Positions 17,181 to 28,104 of a stretch of 64,000 bases of DNA are shown one piece after another. The stretch is from Hahella sp. KA22 (lineage in GTDB: Bacteria > Pseudomonadota > Gammaproteobacteria > Pseudomonadales > Oleiphilaceae). The notes under the pieces were generated by a model. The model did no database searches, was not told where the DNA came from, and saw only the letters and a list, made by a program, of their open reading frames with translations. Where the stretch lies: NCBI RefSeq assembly GCF_004135205.1, contig NZ_CP035490.1:5757501-5821500 (forward strand), written 5' to 3'. How positions within the stretch are numbered: position 1 is the stretch's first letter; every line of letters starts with the position of its first letter. A program made the position numbers and the translations under genes.

Positions 17181-18278
17181 TCAATCTCCAGATTTATCAG
17201 AGTTGGCGGTAATTGTAGTTTCATTTTTCTTAACAGAAGCTGAACGCTGACCAGCGATAGCCCTGTCAAAAGCTTCACTGATCCAGCCAAAGACCCTTGC
17301 CCGGATCTCTGGCGACTCGTTTACCAGTTGATGACGTCCCGTCTTCAGATATTGCACTTCCGCATTCGGCAACAGGCGCTGTAATTGCGGAATATTATGG
17401 CGCCAGTCCACGGTAGTGTCTTCCTTACCTTGCACAATGGTGACAGGTTGCTCCAGCGGGTCCGTGCTTTCAATACGTTTTACCCACCGTCGCAACGCGC
17501 CCACCCAGTCAATGGACACCGCCCTTGACTGCAAAGGATCTTTGTCTTTGAGAAACTTAATAAATTCGGGGTCGTTGGAATTGACCATAAATACCCGACG
17601 CCAGGTACGGATAAAAGGTCCAAATAAAGTATGCAGCATCACCACCGAGCGCCACCCCTGCGGACGCACCAACGGAGCCAAAAACGCCCAGTGCAGAAAT
17701 GGACTGCTTTCAGGCGTGAACCGGTTACTGAACAGATACTCTATTAAGACAGCCCCGCCCGTGCTTTGCCCCACGGACATCCAGGGTTTCGGCATATGGC
17801 CGTCGCACAGCATCAGACAGGCTTCCAAAATAGACTGATATTGAGCAAAGTTCTTGATCGAAACGGTCTCGCCGCTGGACAGTCCGTGACCGGGCAAGTC
17901 ATATGCGACCACCGCGTAGCCGTCGCGCAACAAATGTTCAACCAAATGCCCAAACAGTCCCACATGGTCAAAGTAGCCGTGAAACACAAATACCGTACCG
18001 CGCGGCCGGGGAGGCGTATACATATGACAGGCTAATCGATAACCAATGGCCTCAAAGTATCCCAGTCGATGCGCCACGCCGGTAATGCGGGTTTCTTTAT
18101 CGATGCGATAGTAACTGCAGTAGTGTTTTTCTATCTCAGTCAGATGGGGCGCGTCTTTAAATGAAATCGGACGCAGTTGCTTGCGCAGGAGTTCTCTGTC
18201 CCAGAATGGCGTCATGAAAAAATCAAACCTTAATTTCAGGTCGGGCCGGCCCGCCCCAGATTCCTTTTGGCGCGGCAT
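17181..18278 (-). CDS. alpha/beta hydrolase (serine aminopeptidase S33 / monoacylglycerol lipase-like)
   Basis: 365 residues. A 'lid'-type alpha/beta hydrolase with oxyanion motif VFVFHGYFDHVG, DLPGHGLSSG, the nucleophile elbow VGQSTGGAVL, Asp in QGKEDTTVD and His in KTGRHQLVNE. The set fits the PldB/monoacylglycerol lipase group, acting on lysophospholipids or acylglycerols. The N-terminal 60 residues precede the core. The possible starts are not well separated; ATG 18278 is used. It overlaps the transcription unit with ompA-like downstream, spaced by 2 bp. Confidence 0.85.
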   Translation of the reverse strand: MPRQKESGAGRPDLKLRFDFFMTPFWDRELLRKQLRPISFKDAPHLTEIEKHYCSYYRIDKETRITGVAHRLGYFEAIGYRLACHMYTPPRPRGTVFVFHGYFDHVGLFGHLVEHLLRDGYAVVAYDLPGHGLSSGETVSIKNFAQYQSILEACLMLCDGHMPKPWMSVGQSTGGAVLIEYLFSNRFTPESSPFLHWAFLAPLVRPQGWRSVVMLHTLFGPFIRTWRRVFMVNSNDPEFIKFLKDKDPLQSRAVSIDWVGALRRWVKRIESTDPLEQPVTIVQGKEDTTVDWRHNIPQLQRLLPNAEVQYLKTGRHQLVNESPEIRARVFGWISEAFDRAIAGQRSASVKKNETTITANSDKSGD

Positions 18279-18396
18279 TCATCGCCGCCGCTATCTTCGC
18301 ATCGGATTTCAAACCGACGTCTGTTCAGCATAGACCAATCACGGGCTCGCGGTCCGGGGTAATTTAGCATGATCCGACTTGAGCCAAGATTAACAA

Positions 18397-18443
18397 TAAA
18401 AAAGGGAACACCCGTCGCATTATCTGCGGCGGGTCATTCCCTT
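18397..18443 (-). terminator. intrinsic terminator after fba
   Basis: Long stem on the minus strand (GGGAATGACCCGCCGCA against TGCGACGGGTGTTCCC, two mismatches) with a 5-nt loop and a run of six T's, 27 bp beyond the fba stop. It closes the tktA-epd-pgk-fba block. Confidence 0.92.
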
Positions 18444-18469
18444 CCTTAAGGTCTTAAGCGGTCAGCGGA

Positions 18470-19534
18470 TCAATTGATCTTCTGATCAAGTTCGCCACGA
18501 GAGTAACGCTGGAACATGGCTTCCAACGACAGCGTCTTGATTTTGCTGGCCTGACCTGCGGCATTGAACGCTTCATAACGCGCCACGCAGATTTCCTTCA
18601 TAGCCTTGGTGGCTACAGCCAGGTATTTGCGAGGATCGAATTCAGACTTGTTCTGCCCCATGAAACGACGGATCGCGCCGGTGCTGGCCAGACGCAAATC
18701 GGTGTCGATGTTCACTTTACGCACGCCGTACTTGATGCCTTCCTGAATTTCTTCCACCGGCACGCCATAGGTTTCCGCAATCTCACCGCCGAACTCGTTG
18801 ATAATCGCCAGCCAGTCCTGAGGAACGGAAGAAGAGCCGTGCATAACCAGGTGCGTGGTGGGAATACGTGCGTGAATCGCTTTGATGCGGTCAATCGCCA
18901 GAATGTCGCCAGTAGGCGGACGGCTGAATTTGTAGGCGCCGTGGCTGGTGCCGATAGCGATCGCCAGCGCGTCCACCTGGGTCTTCTTGACGAAGTCAGC
19001 CGCTTCATCCGGATCAGTCAGCATCTGATCGTGGCTGAGAACGCCTTCGGCGCCAATGCCGTCTTCTTCACCCGCCGTGCCGGTCTCCAAAGAGCCCAGA
19101 CAGCCCAGCTCGCCTTCCACGGAAACGCCGCAAGCATGGGCCATTTCCACAGTGCGACGGGTAACGTCAACGTTGTATTCATAGGTAGTCGGGGTCTTGC
19201 CGTCTTCCCCGAGGGAACCGTCCATCATGACGGAGGAAAAGCCCAGCTGAATGGAACGCTGGCATACTGCCGGCGAAGTGCCGTGATCCTGGTGCATCAC
19301 TACCGGAATATGAGGGAACTCCTCAATCGCCGCCAGAATCAAGTGACGCAGGAACGGAGCCCCGGCGTATTTGCGGGCGCCCGCAGACGCCTGCACGATC
19401 ACAGGGCTGTCGGTTTGGTCCGCAGCTTCCATAATGGCCCGCATCTGCTCCAGGTTATTGACGTTAAATGCAGGAACGCCGTAACCGTGTTCAGCCGCAT
19501 GGTCCAGAAGCTGGCGCATGGTAATCAGTGCCAT
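18470..19534 (-). CDS. fba: fructose-1,6-bisphosphate aldolase, class II
   Basis: 354 residues, metal-dependent aldolase cleaving fructose 1,6-bisphosphate to dihydroxyacetone phosphate and glyceraldehyde 3-phosphate in glycolysis and gluconeogenesis. The class II zinc-site motifs are seen: [30 protein letters not shown] and HGSSSVP. Length and start ([13 protein letters not shown]) match the 'Calvin-cycle' subtype common in pseudomonads. ATG 19534; a terminator follows. It is the last gene of the tktA-epd-pgk-fba block, 121 bp after pgk, so a secondary promoter is possible. Confidence 0.96.
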   Translation of the reverse strand: MALITMRQLLDHAAEHGYGVPAFNVNNLEQMRAIMEAADQTDSPVIVQASAGARKYAGAPFLRHLILAAIEEFPHIPVVMHQDHGTSPAVCQRSIQLGFSSVMMDGSLGEDGKTPTTYEYNVDVTRRTVEMAHACGVSVEGELGCLGSLETGTAGEEDGIGAEGVLSHDQMLTDPDEAADFVKKTQVDALAIAIGTSHGAYKFSRPPTGDILAIDRIKAIHARIPTTHLVMHGSSSVPQDWLAIINEFGGEIAETYGVPVEEIQEGIKYGVRKVNIDTDLRLASTGAIRRFMGQNKSEFDPRKYLAVATKAMKEICVARYEAFNAAGQASKIKTLSLEAMFQRYSRGELDQKIN

Positions 19535-19655
19535 TTCTCATCCCCTATAGTGTTCAATTTTTAGTTAATTAATCTCTCGCATCGACCATCGCGACGGATA
19601 CTTGGCCCGTCGCATTTTCTGAGCCGACAATCTGACTTCAGTCTGTCCCCAAAAC

Positions 19656-20822
19656 TTACTCGGCGGCCCGCTTTTGCAGCATGGCCACAGCCGGCAGGGT
19701 CTTGCCTTCCACAAACTCGAGGAACGCGCCACCGCCAGTGGAAATGTACGAAATCTTATCAGATACGCCATATTTATCGATCGCCGCCAGGGTGTCCCCG
19801 CCGCCAGCGATAGAAAACGCATCCGATTCAGCAATAGCCTTGGCCAGGGTTTTGGTGCCTTCGCCGAACTGATCGAATTCAAACACGCCAACCGGACCAT
19901 TCCACAGAATCGTCTTAGCTGATTTGAGCAGCTCCGCCAAGGCGGCCGCAGACTGAGGTCCGATATCCAGAATCATATCATCGTCCGTCACCTCGGCAAT
20001 CGGCTTAACGGATGCTTCGGCGCTCTCGCTGAACGCTTTCGCTGTGACAACGTCCGTAGGCAGCGGAATTTGAACCTTGGCCGCAATGCTGCGAGCGGTG
20101 TCCAGCAGGTCCATTTCGCAAAGAGACTTGCCGACTTTGTGATCGGCCGCCGCCAGGAAAGTATTGGCGATGCCGCCGCCGACGATCAACTGATCGCAGA
20201 CTTCCGACAAAGAGTTCAACACGTCCAGCTTAGTCGATACTTTGGAGCCCGCCACGATAGCGACCATGGGTCTTTGCGGTTTATCCAAAGCCTGCCCCAG
20301 CGCTTCCAGCTCCGCGGCCAGCAAAGGGCCGGCGCAGGCCACTGGCGCAAACTGGGCGACGCCGTGTGTAGACGCCTGGGCGCGATGCGCAGTGCCGAAG
20401 GCGTCCATGACAAAAATATCGCACAGCGCAGCATACTTCTTGGACAACTCTTCGTTGTCCTTGCCTTCGCCAACGTTGAAACGCACGTTCTCAAACAGAA
20501 CCAGACCGCCCTCTTCCACTTCGAAACCGCCGTCCAGATAGTCGCGCACGACCGGTACATCATGCCCCAGCAGACTGGAAAGATGAGCGCCGACAGGCTG
20601 CATGGAATTTTCTTCAGAGAACTGTCCTTCTTCCGGACGCCCCAGGTGAGACATCACCATCACTTTGGCGCCTTGCTCCATCGCCAGTTTGATAGTGGGA
20701 AGCGCCGCCTGGATACGCGCGTCGGACGTCACTTTGCCGTTTTTGACAGGCACGTTCAGGTCTTCACGGATCAACACTCGCTTGCCGCGCAAATCCAGAT
20801 CCGTCATTTTAATCACAGACAT
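19656..20822 (-). CDS. pgk: phosphoglycerate kinase
   Basis: 388 residues; converts 1,3-bisphosphoglycerate and ADP to 3-phosphoglycerate and ATP. Signature: [11 protein letters not shown] near the N-terminus, VMSHLGRP, the [10 protein letters not shown] segment, and the nucleotide-binding C-domain with [10 protein letters not shown] and STGGGAFLE. Full length for bacteria. ATG 20822. It lies 103 bp downstream of epd. Confidence 0.97.
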   Translation of the reverse strand: MSVIKMTDLDLRGKRVLIREDLNVPVKNGKVTSDARIQAALPTIKLAMEQGAKVMVMSHLGRPEEGQFSEENSMQPVGAHLSSLLGHDVPVVRDYLDGGFEVEEGGLVLFENVRFNVGEGKDNEELSKKYAALCDIFVMDAFGTAHRAQASTHGVAQFAPVACAGPLLAAELEALGQALDKPQRPMVAIVAGSKVSTKLDVLNSLSEVCDQLIVGGGIANTFLAAADHKVGKSLCEMDLLDTARSIAAKVQIPLPTDVVTAKAFSESAEASVKPIAEVTDDDMILDIGPQSAAALAELLKSAKTILWNGPVGVFEFDQFGEGTKTLAKAIAESDAFSIAGGGDTLAAIDKYGVSDKISYISTGGGAFLEFVEGKTLPAVAMLQKRAAE

Positions 20823-20925
20823 AACAGTTCCTCATTTCAACAAAACAGTTGTTATCGTTTAAAACCCTTCCCTATGGCGTCGGCAGGAAAATCCCGGCGA
20901 GCGCCGCGGCGGCCGGGATCTGGCG

Positions 20926-21939
20926 CTAAAGGCTCAGCCAATGCGCGGACGTATCCAGCATGCGATTGGCGAAGCCCCATTCGTTATCGAACCAGGCCAT
21001 TATTTTTATCAGTCGTCCGCCGCTGACTTTGGTTTGATTGGCGTCCACCACCCCACTGCGGGGATCGTGGTTGAAATCACAGGAAGCCAGCGGCTCTTCG
21101 GAAAAGCCCAGGATTCCAGTGTAATCGTTCTGTGAGGCGGCCTTGAGCAAGCCGTTGACTTCCTCCATATCCGTCTCACGGGATACGCACACCGTGAGGT
21201 CCATCATGGATACGTTGATAATCGGCACGCGCACCGCGTTCGCTTCAAATTTACCGACCATGGACGGCAACAGCCTTTCTATACCTTTCGCCAAACCGGT
21301 GTTCACCGGAATGATGGACGCCATGGCGCTGCGCGTGCGGCGCAGGTCATGATGGTGGTAGGCGTCGATGACCGGCTGGTCGTTCATGGCGGAATGGATA
21401 GTGGTGATCACCCCGCGCTCCACGCCGAGATTGTCGTCCAGCACTTTAATGATGGGAACGATGCAGTTGGTTGTGCAGGAGGCGTTGGAAACGATGCGAT
21501 GGCTTTGCCGCAATCCGTCCTGGTTAATGCCGTATACAACGGTGTAATCCACGTCGGCTTCAGCCGGTTGGGAAAACAGCACGCGACTGGCGCCGCTGCG
21601 CAGATGTTTTTCGGCGGTCATACGGTCGGAAAAGGCCCCGGTGCATTCCAGCACCAGATCCACTCCGATATCCGCCCAGGGAGCCCTGGCCGGATCTTCT
21701 TCCCGCAGGATGCGGATTCTGTCGCCATTGACCATCAGTTGCCCGTCCCGTAAAGACACCTCCCCACGAAAACGTCCGTGGGTGGTGTCATAACGCGTCA
21801 GGTAAGCGATGGTTTCCGCGTCCGCCAGTTCATTGACGGCGACAATTTCCATGGATTGGCGATAGCCGGATTCGTACAACGCGCGCAACACGCTTTGCCC
21901 GATCCGGCCATACCCATTAATGGCAATACGATGGGTCAT
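20926..21939 (-). CDS. epd: erythrose-4-phosphate dehydrogenase
   Basis: 337 residues of the glyceraldehyde-3-phosphate dehydrogenase family: NAD fold [13 protein letters not shown] and the catalytic ASCTTNC. The stretch [15 protein letters not shown] followed by DLRRTRSAM is the hallmark that separates Epd from GapA (which has TATQKTVD), and YDTTHGRF agrees. Epd makes 4-phosphoerythronate, the entry to pyridoxal phosphate synthesis. Gene order tktA-epd-pgk-fba is the arrangement known from enterobacteria and pseudomonads: transketolase makes the erythrose-4-phosphate that Epd uses. GapA activity cannot be excluded by sequence alone. Confidence 0.9.
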   Translation of the reverse strand: MTHRIAINGYGRIGQSVLRALYESGYRQSMEIVAVNELADAETIAYLTRYDTTHGRFRGEVSLRDGQLMVNGDRIRILREEDPARAPWADIGVDLVLECTGAFSDRMTAEKHLRSGASRVLFSQPAEADVDYTVVYGINQDGLRQSHRIVSNASCTTNCIVPIIKVLDDNLGVERGVITTIHSAMNDQPVIDAYHHHDLRRTRSAMASIIPVNTGLAKGIERLLPSMVGKFEANAVRVPIINVSMMDLTVCVSRETDMEEVNGLLKAASQNDYTGILGFSEEPLASCDFNHDPRSGVVDANQTKVSGGRLIKIMAWFDNEWGFANRMLDTSAHWLSL

Positions 21940-21972
21940 ACCGCTAAGGCGTTCTTCTGTTAGTAGGTGGAT

Positions 21973-23982
21973 TTATGCATCCAGCGAGTCTAACAGATCT
22001 TGCGCCTGGGCCACCACGTTATCCACGGTGAAGCCGAACTCTTCGAACAGCAGGTTCGCAGGCGCGGACTCGCCGAAAGTACTCATGCCCACAATGCGTC
22101 CATCCAGGCCAACGTACTTGTACCAGAAGTCCTGGTGCGCCGCTTCGATCGCGATGCGAGCGCTTACTTCCAACGGCAGCACTTGCTGGCGGTAATGGAA
22201 GTCCTGCTTGTCGAAAACGTCAGTGGCTGGCATGGAGACAACGCGTACTTTGTGGCCTTGCGCAGTCAACGCTTCAGCAGAAGCGACGGCGAGGCCGACT
22301 TCAGAACCGGTTGCGATCAGAATCAGGTCAGGCTGACCCGCGCAATCCTTCAGGATATAGCCGCCTTTCTCGATATTCGCTACCTGCTCAGCGTCACGGG
22401 GCTGATGCGGCAGATTCTGACGCGAGAAAATCAACGCGCTTGGGCCGTCTTCACGAGTGATCGCGCTCTTCCAGGCGACAGCGGATTCAACCGCGTCACA
22501 AGGACGCCATGTGCTCATGTTTGGCGTAGTGCGCAGGTTCGCCAGCTGCTCGATCGGCTGGTGAGTCGGGCCGTCTTCGCCCAGACCGATAGAGTCGTGG
22601 GTATAAACAAGGATGGAGCGCTGCTTCATCAGCGCCGCCATACGCACCGCATTACGCGCGTATTCCATGAACACCAGGAAGGTGGCGCCGTAAGGAATGA
22701 AGCCGCCGTGCAACGCCACGCCGTTCATAATGGCGGACATGCCGAATTCACGTACGCCGTAATAAATGTAGTTGCCATCAGCGTCTTCTTTGCTAACGCC
22801 CTTGCTGCCTTTCCAGATAGTCAGGTTGGAGCCCGCCAGGTCAGCGGAGCCGCCCAACAGTTCCGGCAACAGCGGAGCGTATGCGTTGATGCTGTTCTGA
22901 GAGGCTTTACGGCTGGCGATGGTTTCGCCTTTGGCCTGACACTCAGCGATATAAGCGTCCGCTTTGGCGGCGAAGTCTTCCGGCAGTTTGCCGGCGCTAC
23001 GACGCAGCAGCTCTCCCGCCAATTCAGGATGCGCCTGCTGGTATGCAGCGAATTTCTCGGACCAGGCTTGTTGCAGCGCTGCGCCTTTTTCTTTCGCGCT
23101 CCAGGCGGCGTAAATATCTTCGGGAACCACGAAAGGCTCGTGGGTCCAGCCCAACGCCTGACGCGCGCCGGCGATTTCATCGTCGCCCAGAGGCGCGCCG
23201 TGACATTCTTCTTTACCTTGCTTGTTGGGAGCGCCGTAACCAATGATGGTTTTGCAGCAGATCAGCGTCGGCTGTGAGGTATTGCCACGCGCTTGCTCAA
23301 TCGCTTGCTTGATGGCGTCGGAGTTGTGTCCATCCACGCCTGGAATCACTTGCCAGCCGTATGCTTCGAAACGCTTGGGCGTATTGTCGGTGAACCAGCC
23401 TTCCACTTCGCCGTCGATGGAGATGCCGTTGTCATCGTAGAAACAGATCAGTTTGCCCAGCCCCAGAGTACCCGCCAAAGAGCATACTTCGTGGGAGATG
23501 CCTTCCATCAGACAGCCGTCGCCCAGGAACACATAGGTGTAGTGGTCGATAACGTCATGACCGTCGCGGTTGAACTGACCCGCCAGCGCTTTTTCAGCCA
23601 GCGCCATACCGACCGCGTTGGCGATCCCCTGCCCCAAAGGACCGGTGGTGGTTTCCACGCCTGGGGCGTAGCCGTACTCAGGGTGACCCGGCGTTCTGGA
23701 GTGTAGCTGACGGAAGTTTTTCAGGTCTTCGATGCCCAGATCGTATCCGGACAGGTGCAGAAGGGAGTACAACAACATGGAGCCGTGACCGTTGGACAGA
23801 ACAAAGCGGTCGCGGTTAATCCAGGAGGGATCGGTCGGGTTGTGGTTGAGATAGTCGCGCCACAGCACTTCCGCAATGTCCGCCATACCCATCGGGGCTC
23901 CGGGATGTCCTGACTTGGCTTTTTGCACAGCATCCATACTCAACGCGCGAATCGCGTTGGCGAGTTCTTTACGAGATGGCAT
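21973..23982 (-). CDS. tktA: transketolase
   Basis: 669 residues, thiamine-diphosphate enzyme moving two-carbon units between sugar phosphates (pentose phosphate pathway). Visible: [19 protein letters not shown], the ThDP-binding [12 protein letters not shown]...DDNGISIDG region, and the transketolase signature [15 protein letters not shown]. Full length. ATG 23982 with GGGAG 11-12 nt upstream. First gene of the block on this strand, 33 bp before epd; the divergent partner is the SahR-like regulator gene 280 bp away. Confidence 0.97.
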   Translation of the reverse strand: MPSRKELANAIRALSMDAVQKAKSGHPGAPMGMADIAEVLWRDYLNHNPTDPSWINRDRFVLSNGHGSMLLYSLLHLSGYDLGIEDLKNFRQLHSRTPGHPEYGYAPGVETTTGPLGQGIANAVGMALAEKALAGQFNRDGHDVIDHYTYVFLGDGCLMEGISHEVCSLAGTLGLGKLICFYDDNGISIDGEVEGWFTDNTPKRFEAYGWQVIPGVDGHNSDAIKQAIEQARGNTSQPTLICCKTIIGYGAPNKQGKEECHGAPLGDDEIAGARQALGWTHEPFVVPEDIYAAWSAKEKGAALQQAWSEKFAAYQQAHPELAGELLRRSAGKLPEDFAAKADAYIAECQAKGETIASRKASQNSINAYAPLLPELLGGSADLAGSNLTIWKGSKGVSKEDADGNYIYYGVREFGMSAIMNGVALHGGFIPYGATFLVFMEYARNAVRMAALMKQRSILVYTHDSIGLGEDGPTHQPIEQLANLRTTPNMSTWRPCDAVESAVAWKSAITREDGPSALIFSRQNLPHQPRDAEQVANIEKGGYILKDCAGQPDLILIATGSEVGLAVASAEALTAQGHKVRVVSMPATDVFDKQDFHYRQQVLPLEVSARIAIEAAHQDFWYKYVGLDGRIVGMSTFGESAPANLLFEEFGFTVDNVVAQAQDLLDSLDA

Positions 23983-24264
23983 TCAGCTCACTCCCTCTCT
24001 GATCGAGTTTTGGTTTGTGATTAGGGGGGTCAAAAACGAGTGCGTATTTTCATACATTAAAGAGGTAGGAGCAAATTTCATCGCCCCTATCGCCCACTTT
24101 ACCGCCCGTTTGCCCTTCAAGCCCGTCTCCAAGGCGGGGACGTCGCCTTGTCCTGCTGTCATTCACTGCAAAAAGCAGCCCATTTTTTGCGCCCAACAAG
24201 CTATATCAAAGAATTTTGATATAGTTCTTGTGCGCATTTTTTGATGTTGCTAAACTTTCGGCCT
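23983..24264. other. divergent control region between tktA and SahR-like gene
   Basis: 282 bp without a gene. It holds both divergent promoters. The plus-strand side contains the perfect palindrome at 24201-24224; the tktA side has an AT-rich stretch (24045-24075). No riboswitch fold was recognised. Confidence 0.6.
24201..24224. promoter_or_regulatory. perfect palindrome, candidate SahR operator
   Basis: CTATATCAAA and TTTGATATAG are 10-bp perfect arms around GAAT, 41 bp before the ATG of the ArsR-methyltransferase gene. The dyad is of the size bound by ArsR/SmtB dimers, and TTTGATAT also provides a TTGATA -35-like hexamer, so binding would block the promoter. Autoregulation and control of the metK operon are inferred. 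Confidence 0.7.
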
Positions 24265-25356
24265 ATGAATGATTCCATGCTCCCACACAGCGACGGCGCG
24301 GATACTGAAGCCGTTGCGGACTACGCAGAACTGGCTGGCGTTTATAAAGCCTGCGGCGATGCGTTGCGTCTGGAAATATTGCGTGTCCTGGAACGGAACG
24401 CTTACGGGGTGCTGGAATTGTGTTCGATATTCGACGTCAAGCAATCCGCCATGAGCCATCACCTGAAAGTGTTGGCCAAGGCCAGGATGGTGGAAGCCCA
24501 GCGGGAGGGCAACAGTATTTTCTACCGACGTCCTATTCTGGCCGGCGACGACAGCGCCGAGCTGGCGCGGCTGCAGTTGTTCAGCAATCTGGACCTGATG
24601 CCGTTGACCACGGACACCCGCGACCGTATTGGCAATGTAGGAGAGCAACGCGCGCAGCAAAGTCAGGCGTTTTTCTCCCGGTACGCCGAGCATTTCCAGG
24701 CGCACCAGGAGTTGATTGCGGAATATCCGTTATACGCCACGCCTGTGCGGGATATGTTGCAACAACAGTTGGCCGGCGAGAAGGTCAACAGGCTTCTGGA
24801 AATCGGCCCCGGCGAAGGCGCCTTTCTGGAAGATCTGTCGACGATGGCGGATTCCGTCATCGCCTTGGATAACTCCGAGGAAATGTTGCAAAAAGCACGC
24901 GATTTTGCGGACGCCAGACATTTGTCGAACGTGCGCTTTATCGTAGGAGATACGCGAAGCGCCCTGGAACAGGGCGTCAGCGTTGATGTGATTGTGATGA
25001 ACATGGTGTTGCACCATGTGGCGTCGCCGGCGGACATGATTCGCGATTGCGCGGCCTTGTTGCGCCCCGGCGGCATGTTGGTTTTGAGCGACTTGAGCCG
25101 CCACGATCAGTCCTGGGCCAGAGAGTCCTGCGGCGATTTGTGGCTGGGCTTCGACAGCACTGAAATCTCCCGTTGGGGAGCGCAGTCGGGCCTGACGGAA
25201 GGCGAAAGCATTTATATAGGCGTGCGCAATGGGTTTCAGATCCAGGTGCGTCAATTTTTATTGCCCAAGAACGGGAGCCGAACGCTGACCGGCGAAGCCG
25301 CGTGTCAGTCCGAAGGTTCCGCAACATCAACCCACCCCAGTCATTGTAATCTTTAA
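24265..25356 (+). CDS. ArsR-family regulator fused to SAM-dependent methyltransferase (SahR-like)
   Basis: 363 residues. Residues about 15-105 are a winged-helix ArsR domain ([27 protein letters not shown]). Residues about 150-340 are a class I methyltransferase fold with motif [16 protein letters not shown] and post-motif [13 protein letters not shown]. Proteins of this architecture beside metK/ahcY are known as SahR, which senses S-adenosylhomocysteine and controls the methyl cycle. The gene is directly followed by metK (17 bp), then ahcY and metF, and preceded by a perfect palindrome. No metal-binding Cys motif (ELCVCDL) is present, against an arsenic role. Start uncertain: ATG 24265 or 24244; neither has an SD. 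Confidence 0.85.
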   Translation: MNDSMLPHSDGADTEAVADYAELAGVYKACGDALRLEILRVLERNAYGVLELCSIFDVKQSAMSHHLKVLAKARMVEAQREGNSIFYRRPILAGDDSAELARLQLFSNLDLMPLTTDTRDRIGNVGEQRAQQSQAFFSRYAEHFQAHQELIAEYPLYATPVRDMLQQQLAGEKVNRLLEIGPGEGAFLEDLSTMADSVIALDNSEEMLQKARDFADARHLSNVRFIVGDTRSALEQGVSVDVIVMNMVLHHVASPADMIRDCAALLRPGGMLVLSDLSRHDQSWARESCGDLWLGFDSTEISRWGAQSGLTEGESIYIGVRNGFQIQVRQFLLPKNGSRTLTGEAACQSEGSATSTHPSHCNL

Positions 25357-25373
25357 CCATAAGGACGCATGCG

Positions 25374-26534
25374 ATGAGCGAATATTCCATTTTTACTTCC
25401 GAGTCAGTATCTGAGGGCCATCCGGACAAGATGGCGGATCAGATTTCTGACGCTATCCTTGACGCCATCATTAAAGATGATCCGAACGCGCGAGTGGCGG
25501 TTGAAACTTTAGTGAAGACGGGCATGGCGGTTATCGCCGGCGAAGTGCGCACCAACACTTACGTGGACCTGGAAGACATCGTCCGCGGCGTCATTCTGGA
25601 TATCGGTTACAACAGCTCAGACGTTGGCTTTGACGGCGCGTCCTGCGCAGTTCTGAACGCCATCGGCAAGCAGTCTGGCGACATCGCCATGGGCGTGGAC
25701 GAAGCCAGCGAAAAAGATTTGGGCGCCGGGGACCAAGGGTTGATGTTCGGTTACGCGACCAATGAAACTGACGTGCTGATGCCCGCTCCGATTTTCTACT
25801 CACACCGTCTGGTGGAAAGACAGGCTTACCTGCGCAAGAACAGCATCCTGCCCTGGCTGCGTCCAGACGCCAAGAGCCAGGTGACTCTGCGTTACGAAAA
25901 CGGCAAGCCGGTAGCGGTTGAAGCGGTGGTGCTGTCCACTCAGCATACGCCTGACGTGAAGCAGTCCGACATCCGCGAAGCGGTGATGGAAGAAATCATC
26001 AAGCACGTATTGCCGGAAGAATGGCTGCACAGCGACACCCAATACCACATCAACCCAACTGGCCAGTTCATCATCGGCGGCCCAGTGGGCGACTGCGGTC
26101 TGACCGGTCGTAAGATCATCGTTGACACCTACGGCGGCATGGCTCGTCACGGCGGCGGCGCGTTCTCCGGTAAAGATCCGTCCAAGGTTGACCGTTCCGC
26201 AGCCTACGCAGGCCGCTACGTAGCCAAAAACATTGTCGCTTCCGGTCTGGCGGCCAAGTGTGAAATTCAGGTGTCCTACGCAATCGGCGTATCGGAGCCC
26301 ACCTCTATTTCCGTAAACACGTTCGGCACCGGCAAGATCAGCGACGAAAAAATCGCCACTTTGGTGCGCGAGCACTTCGATCTGCGTCCACGCGGCCTGA
26401 TCGACATGCTGGACCTGAAACGTCCGATCTATCGTCCGACTGCGTCTTACGGACACTTCGGCCGCACCGGCGACAGCTTCAGCTGGGAAAGAACCGACAA
26501 AGCCGACGCACTGCGCGCCGCAGCCGGTATCTGA
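25374..26534 (+). CDS. metK: S-adenosylmethionine synthetase
   Basis: 386 residues; makes SAM from methionine and ATP. All signatures present: [17 protein letters not shown] at the N-terminus, [16 protein letters not shown], and [19 protein letters not shown] near residue 260. SD AAGGA lies 9 nt before the ATG. It follows the SahR-like gene by 17 bp, so the two are probably co-transcribed and subject to feedback from SAH; a terminator follows at once. Confidence 0.97.
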   Translation: MSEYSIFTSESVSEGHPDKMADQISDAILDAIIKDDPNARVAVETLVKTGMAVIAGEVRTNTYVDLEDIVRGVILDIGYNSSDVGFDGASCAVLNAIGKQSGDIAMGVDEASEKDLGAGDQGLMFGYATNETDVLMPAPIFYSHRLVERQAYLRKNSILPWLRPDAKSQVTLRYENGKPVAVEAVVLSTQHTPDVKQSDIREAVMEEIIKHVLPEEWLHSDTQYHINPTGQFIIGGPVGDCGLTGRKIIVDTYGGMARHGGGAFSGKDPSKVDRSAAYAGRYVAKNIVASGLAAKCEIQVSYAIGVSEPTSISVNTFGTGKISDEKIATLVREHFDLRPRGLIDMLDLKRPIYRPTASYGHFGRTGDSFSWERTDKADALRAAAGI

Positions 26535-26544
26535 TTCCCATAGC

Positions 26545-26570
26545 AAAGAGCCTCCCCTGAGGCTCTTTTT
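26545..26570 (+). terminator. intrinsic terminator after metK
   Basis: AGAGCCTC / GAGGCTCT stem, CCCT loop and five T's, 13 bp past the metK stop. It partly separates metK from ahcY, so ahcY probably has its own promoter or is read through. Confidence 0.92.
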
Positions 26571-26589
26571 GCAACAGACCGAGACTTCC

Positions 26590-26606
26590 GGCGGGTTCGC
26601 CCCGCC
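26590..26606 (+). other. UUCG-type hairpin upstream of ahcY
   Basis: GGCGGG and CCCGCC with a TTCGC loop, 32 bp before the ahcY ATG. Same style as the hairpin before metF. It does not match the SAH riboswitch consensus I know. Confidence 0.45.
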
Positions 26607-26638
26607 CCCTCATTAGGATCAGCAATAGGACACCAAAC

Positions 26639-28030
26639 ATGGCTCAGTTACAATCTGTAGATAACTTCAGCGACTACAAGGTCAAGGACATCAGCCTGGC
26701 GGCATGGGGACGTAAAGAAATCAACATCGCCGAAGGCGAAATGCCTGCGCTGATGACCCTGCGTGAAAAATACCGCGCGCAACAACCCCTGGCCGGCGCC
26801 CGCATCCTGGGATGCATTCACATGACCATCCAGACTGCGGTTTTGATCGAAACCCTGGTAGCGTTGGGCGCAGAGGTGCGCTGGTCCTCCTGTAACATTT
26901 TCTCCACCCAGGATCACGCAGCGGCGGCAATCGCGGCGGCGGGCATTCCCGTATTCGCCTGGAAAGGAGAAACCGAAGAAGAGTACGTCTGGTGCATCAA
27001 GCAGACCATCACCAAAGACGGTCAGCCCTGGAACGCCAATATGGTGCTGGATGACGGCGGCGACCTGACTGAAATTCTGCACAACGAATTCCCGCAAATG
27101 CTGGATCATATCCACGGCATTTCCGAAGAGACCACCACGGGCGTCCACCGTCTGCTCGACATGATGAAGAAAGGCGAGCTGAAAGTGCCTGCGGTCAACG
27201 TCAACGACTCTGTCACCAAGAGCAAGAACGACAACAAATACGGTTGCCGTCACTCATTGAACGACGCAATCAAGCGCGCTACCGACCACCTGCTGGCGGG
27301 CAAAAAAGCCCTGGTCATCGGCTACGGCGATGTGGGCAAAGGCTCTGCAGCGTCACTGCGTCAGGAAGGCATGATCGTCAAGATCAGCGAAATCGATCCG
27401 ATCTGCGCCATGCAGGCCTGCATGGACGGCTATGAAGTCGTGTCTCCTTACATCGATGGCGTCAACACTGGCAAAGCCGATGGCGTTAACCGTGATCTGC
27501 TGGGCCATACCGACCTGCTGGTCACCACCACTGGCAACGTCAACGTCTGCGACAAGTACATGCTGCAAGCGCTGAAATCCGGCGCGGTCGTGTGCAACAT
27601 CGGTCACTTCGACAACGAAATCGACACCCGTTTCATGCGCGACAACTGGGAATGGGAAGAAGTGAAGCCACAGGTGCATATCGTGCACCGCGACAAAGAC
27701 CAGAACGATCACCTGTTGCTGCTGTCCGAAGGTCGTCTGGTGAACCTGGGCAACGCCACTGGCCATCCTTCCCGCATCATGGACGGCTCTTTCGCCAACC
27801 AGGTGCTGGCGCAGATGTATCTGTTCGAACGCAAGTTCGCAGAACTGCCTGCGGATGAGAAGCCCAAGAACCTGTACGTACGCGTTCTGCCCAAGCAGTT
27901 GGACGAAGAAGTCGCGCGCTACATGGTGCAAGGCTTCGGCGGCGTCATCACCAAGCTGACTCAACCGCAAGCCGAATACATCGGCGTGGAAGTGGAAGGT
28001 CCGTACAAACCAACGGACTACAAGTACTGA
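26639..28030 (+). CDS. ahcY: adenosylhomocysteinase
   Basis: 463 residues; splits S-adenosylhomocysteine to adenosine and homocysteine, the step that removes the inhibitory by-product of methylation. NAD-binding motif [13 protein letters not shown] near residue 226, [21 protein letters not shown] and the conserved C-terminal PTDYKY. It has the roughly 40-residue insert typical of proteobacterial enzymes. ATG 26639 (SD weak: ATAGGACACC). Lies between metK and metF. Confidence 0.97.
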   Translation: MAQLQSVDNFSDYKVKDISLAAWGRKEINIAEGEMPALMTLREKYRAQQPLAGARILGCIHMTIQTAVLIETLVALGAEVRWSSCNIFSTQDHAAAAIAAAGIPVFAWKGETEEEYVWCIKQTITKDGQPWNANMVLDDGGDLTEILHNEFPQMLDHIHGISEETTTGVHRLLDMMKKGELKVPAVNVNDSVTKSKNDNKYGCRHSLNDAIKRATDHLLAGKKALVIGYGDVGKGSAASLRQEGMIVKISEIDPICAMQACMDGYEVVSPYIDGVNTGKADGVNRDLLGHTDLLVTTTGNVNVCDKYMLQALKSGAVVCNIGHFDNEIDTRFMRDNWEWEEVKPQVHIVHRDKDQNDHLLLLSEGRLVNLGNATGHPSRIMDGSFANQVLAQMYLFERKFAELPADEKPKNLYVRVLPKQLDEEVARYMVQGFGGVITKLTQPQAEYIGVEVEGPYKPTDYKY

Positions 28031-28036
28031 TCGACC

Positions 28037-28068
28037 GCCGGTCTGGCGCGGTTCGCCGCGCCGCCGGC
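28037..28068 (+). other. UUCG hairpin between ahcY and metF
   Basis: Inner stem GGCGCGG / CCGCGCC with a TTCG tetraloop, extended by GCCGG / CCGGC. Located in the 74-bp gap between ahcY and metF. Likely stabilises or punctuates the shared message. Confidence 0.55.
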
Positions 28069-28104
28069 TGTCCAGAGATTCCCTAAACCGGAGGCAATAC
28101 GCTA

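Noticed and set aside
22000-23277. 425-codon frame on the plus strand opposite tktA
   Set aside because: It is the antisense shadow of tktA; the minus strand encodes a full, clear transketolase.
24265-25356. Arsenic-resistance regulator
   Set aside because: Lacks the Cys metal motif of ArsR and sits with methyl-cycle genes.
26571-26638. Possible SAH riboswitch before ahcY
   Set aside because: The hairpin does not show the conserved SAH aptamer core as I know it; only a simple GC stem is seen.
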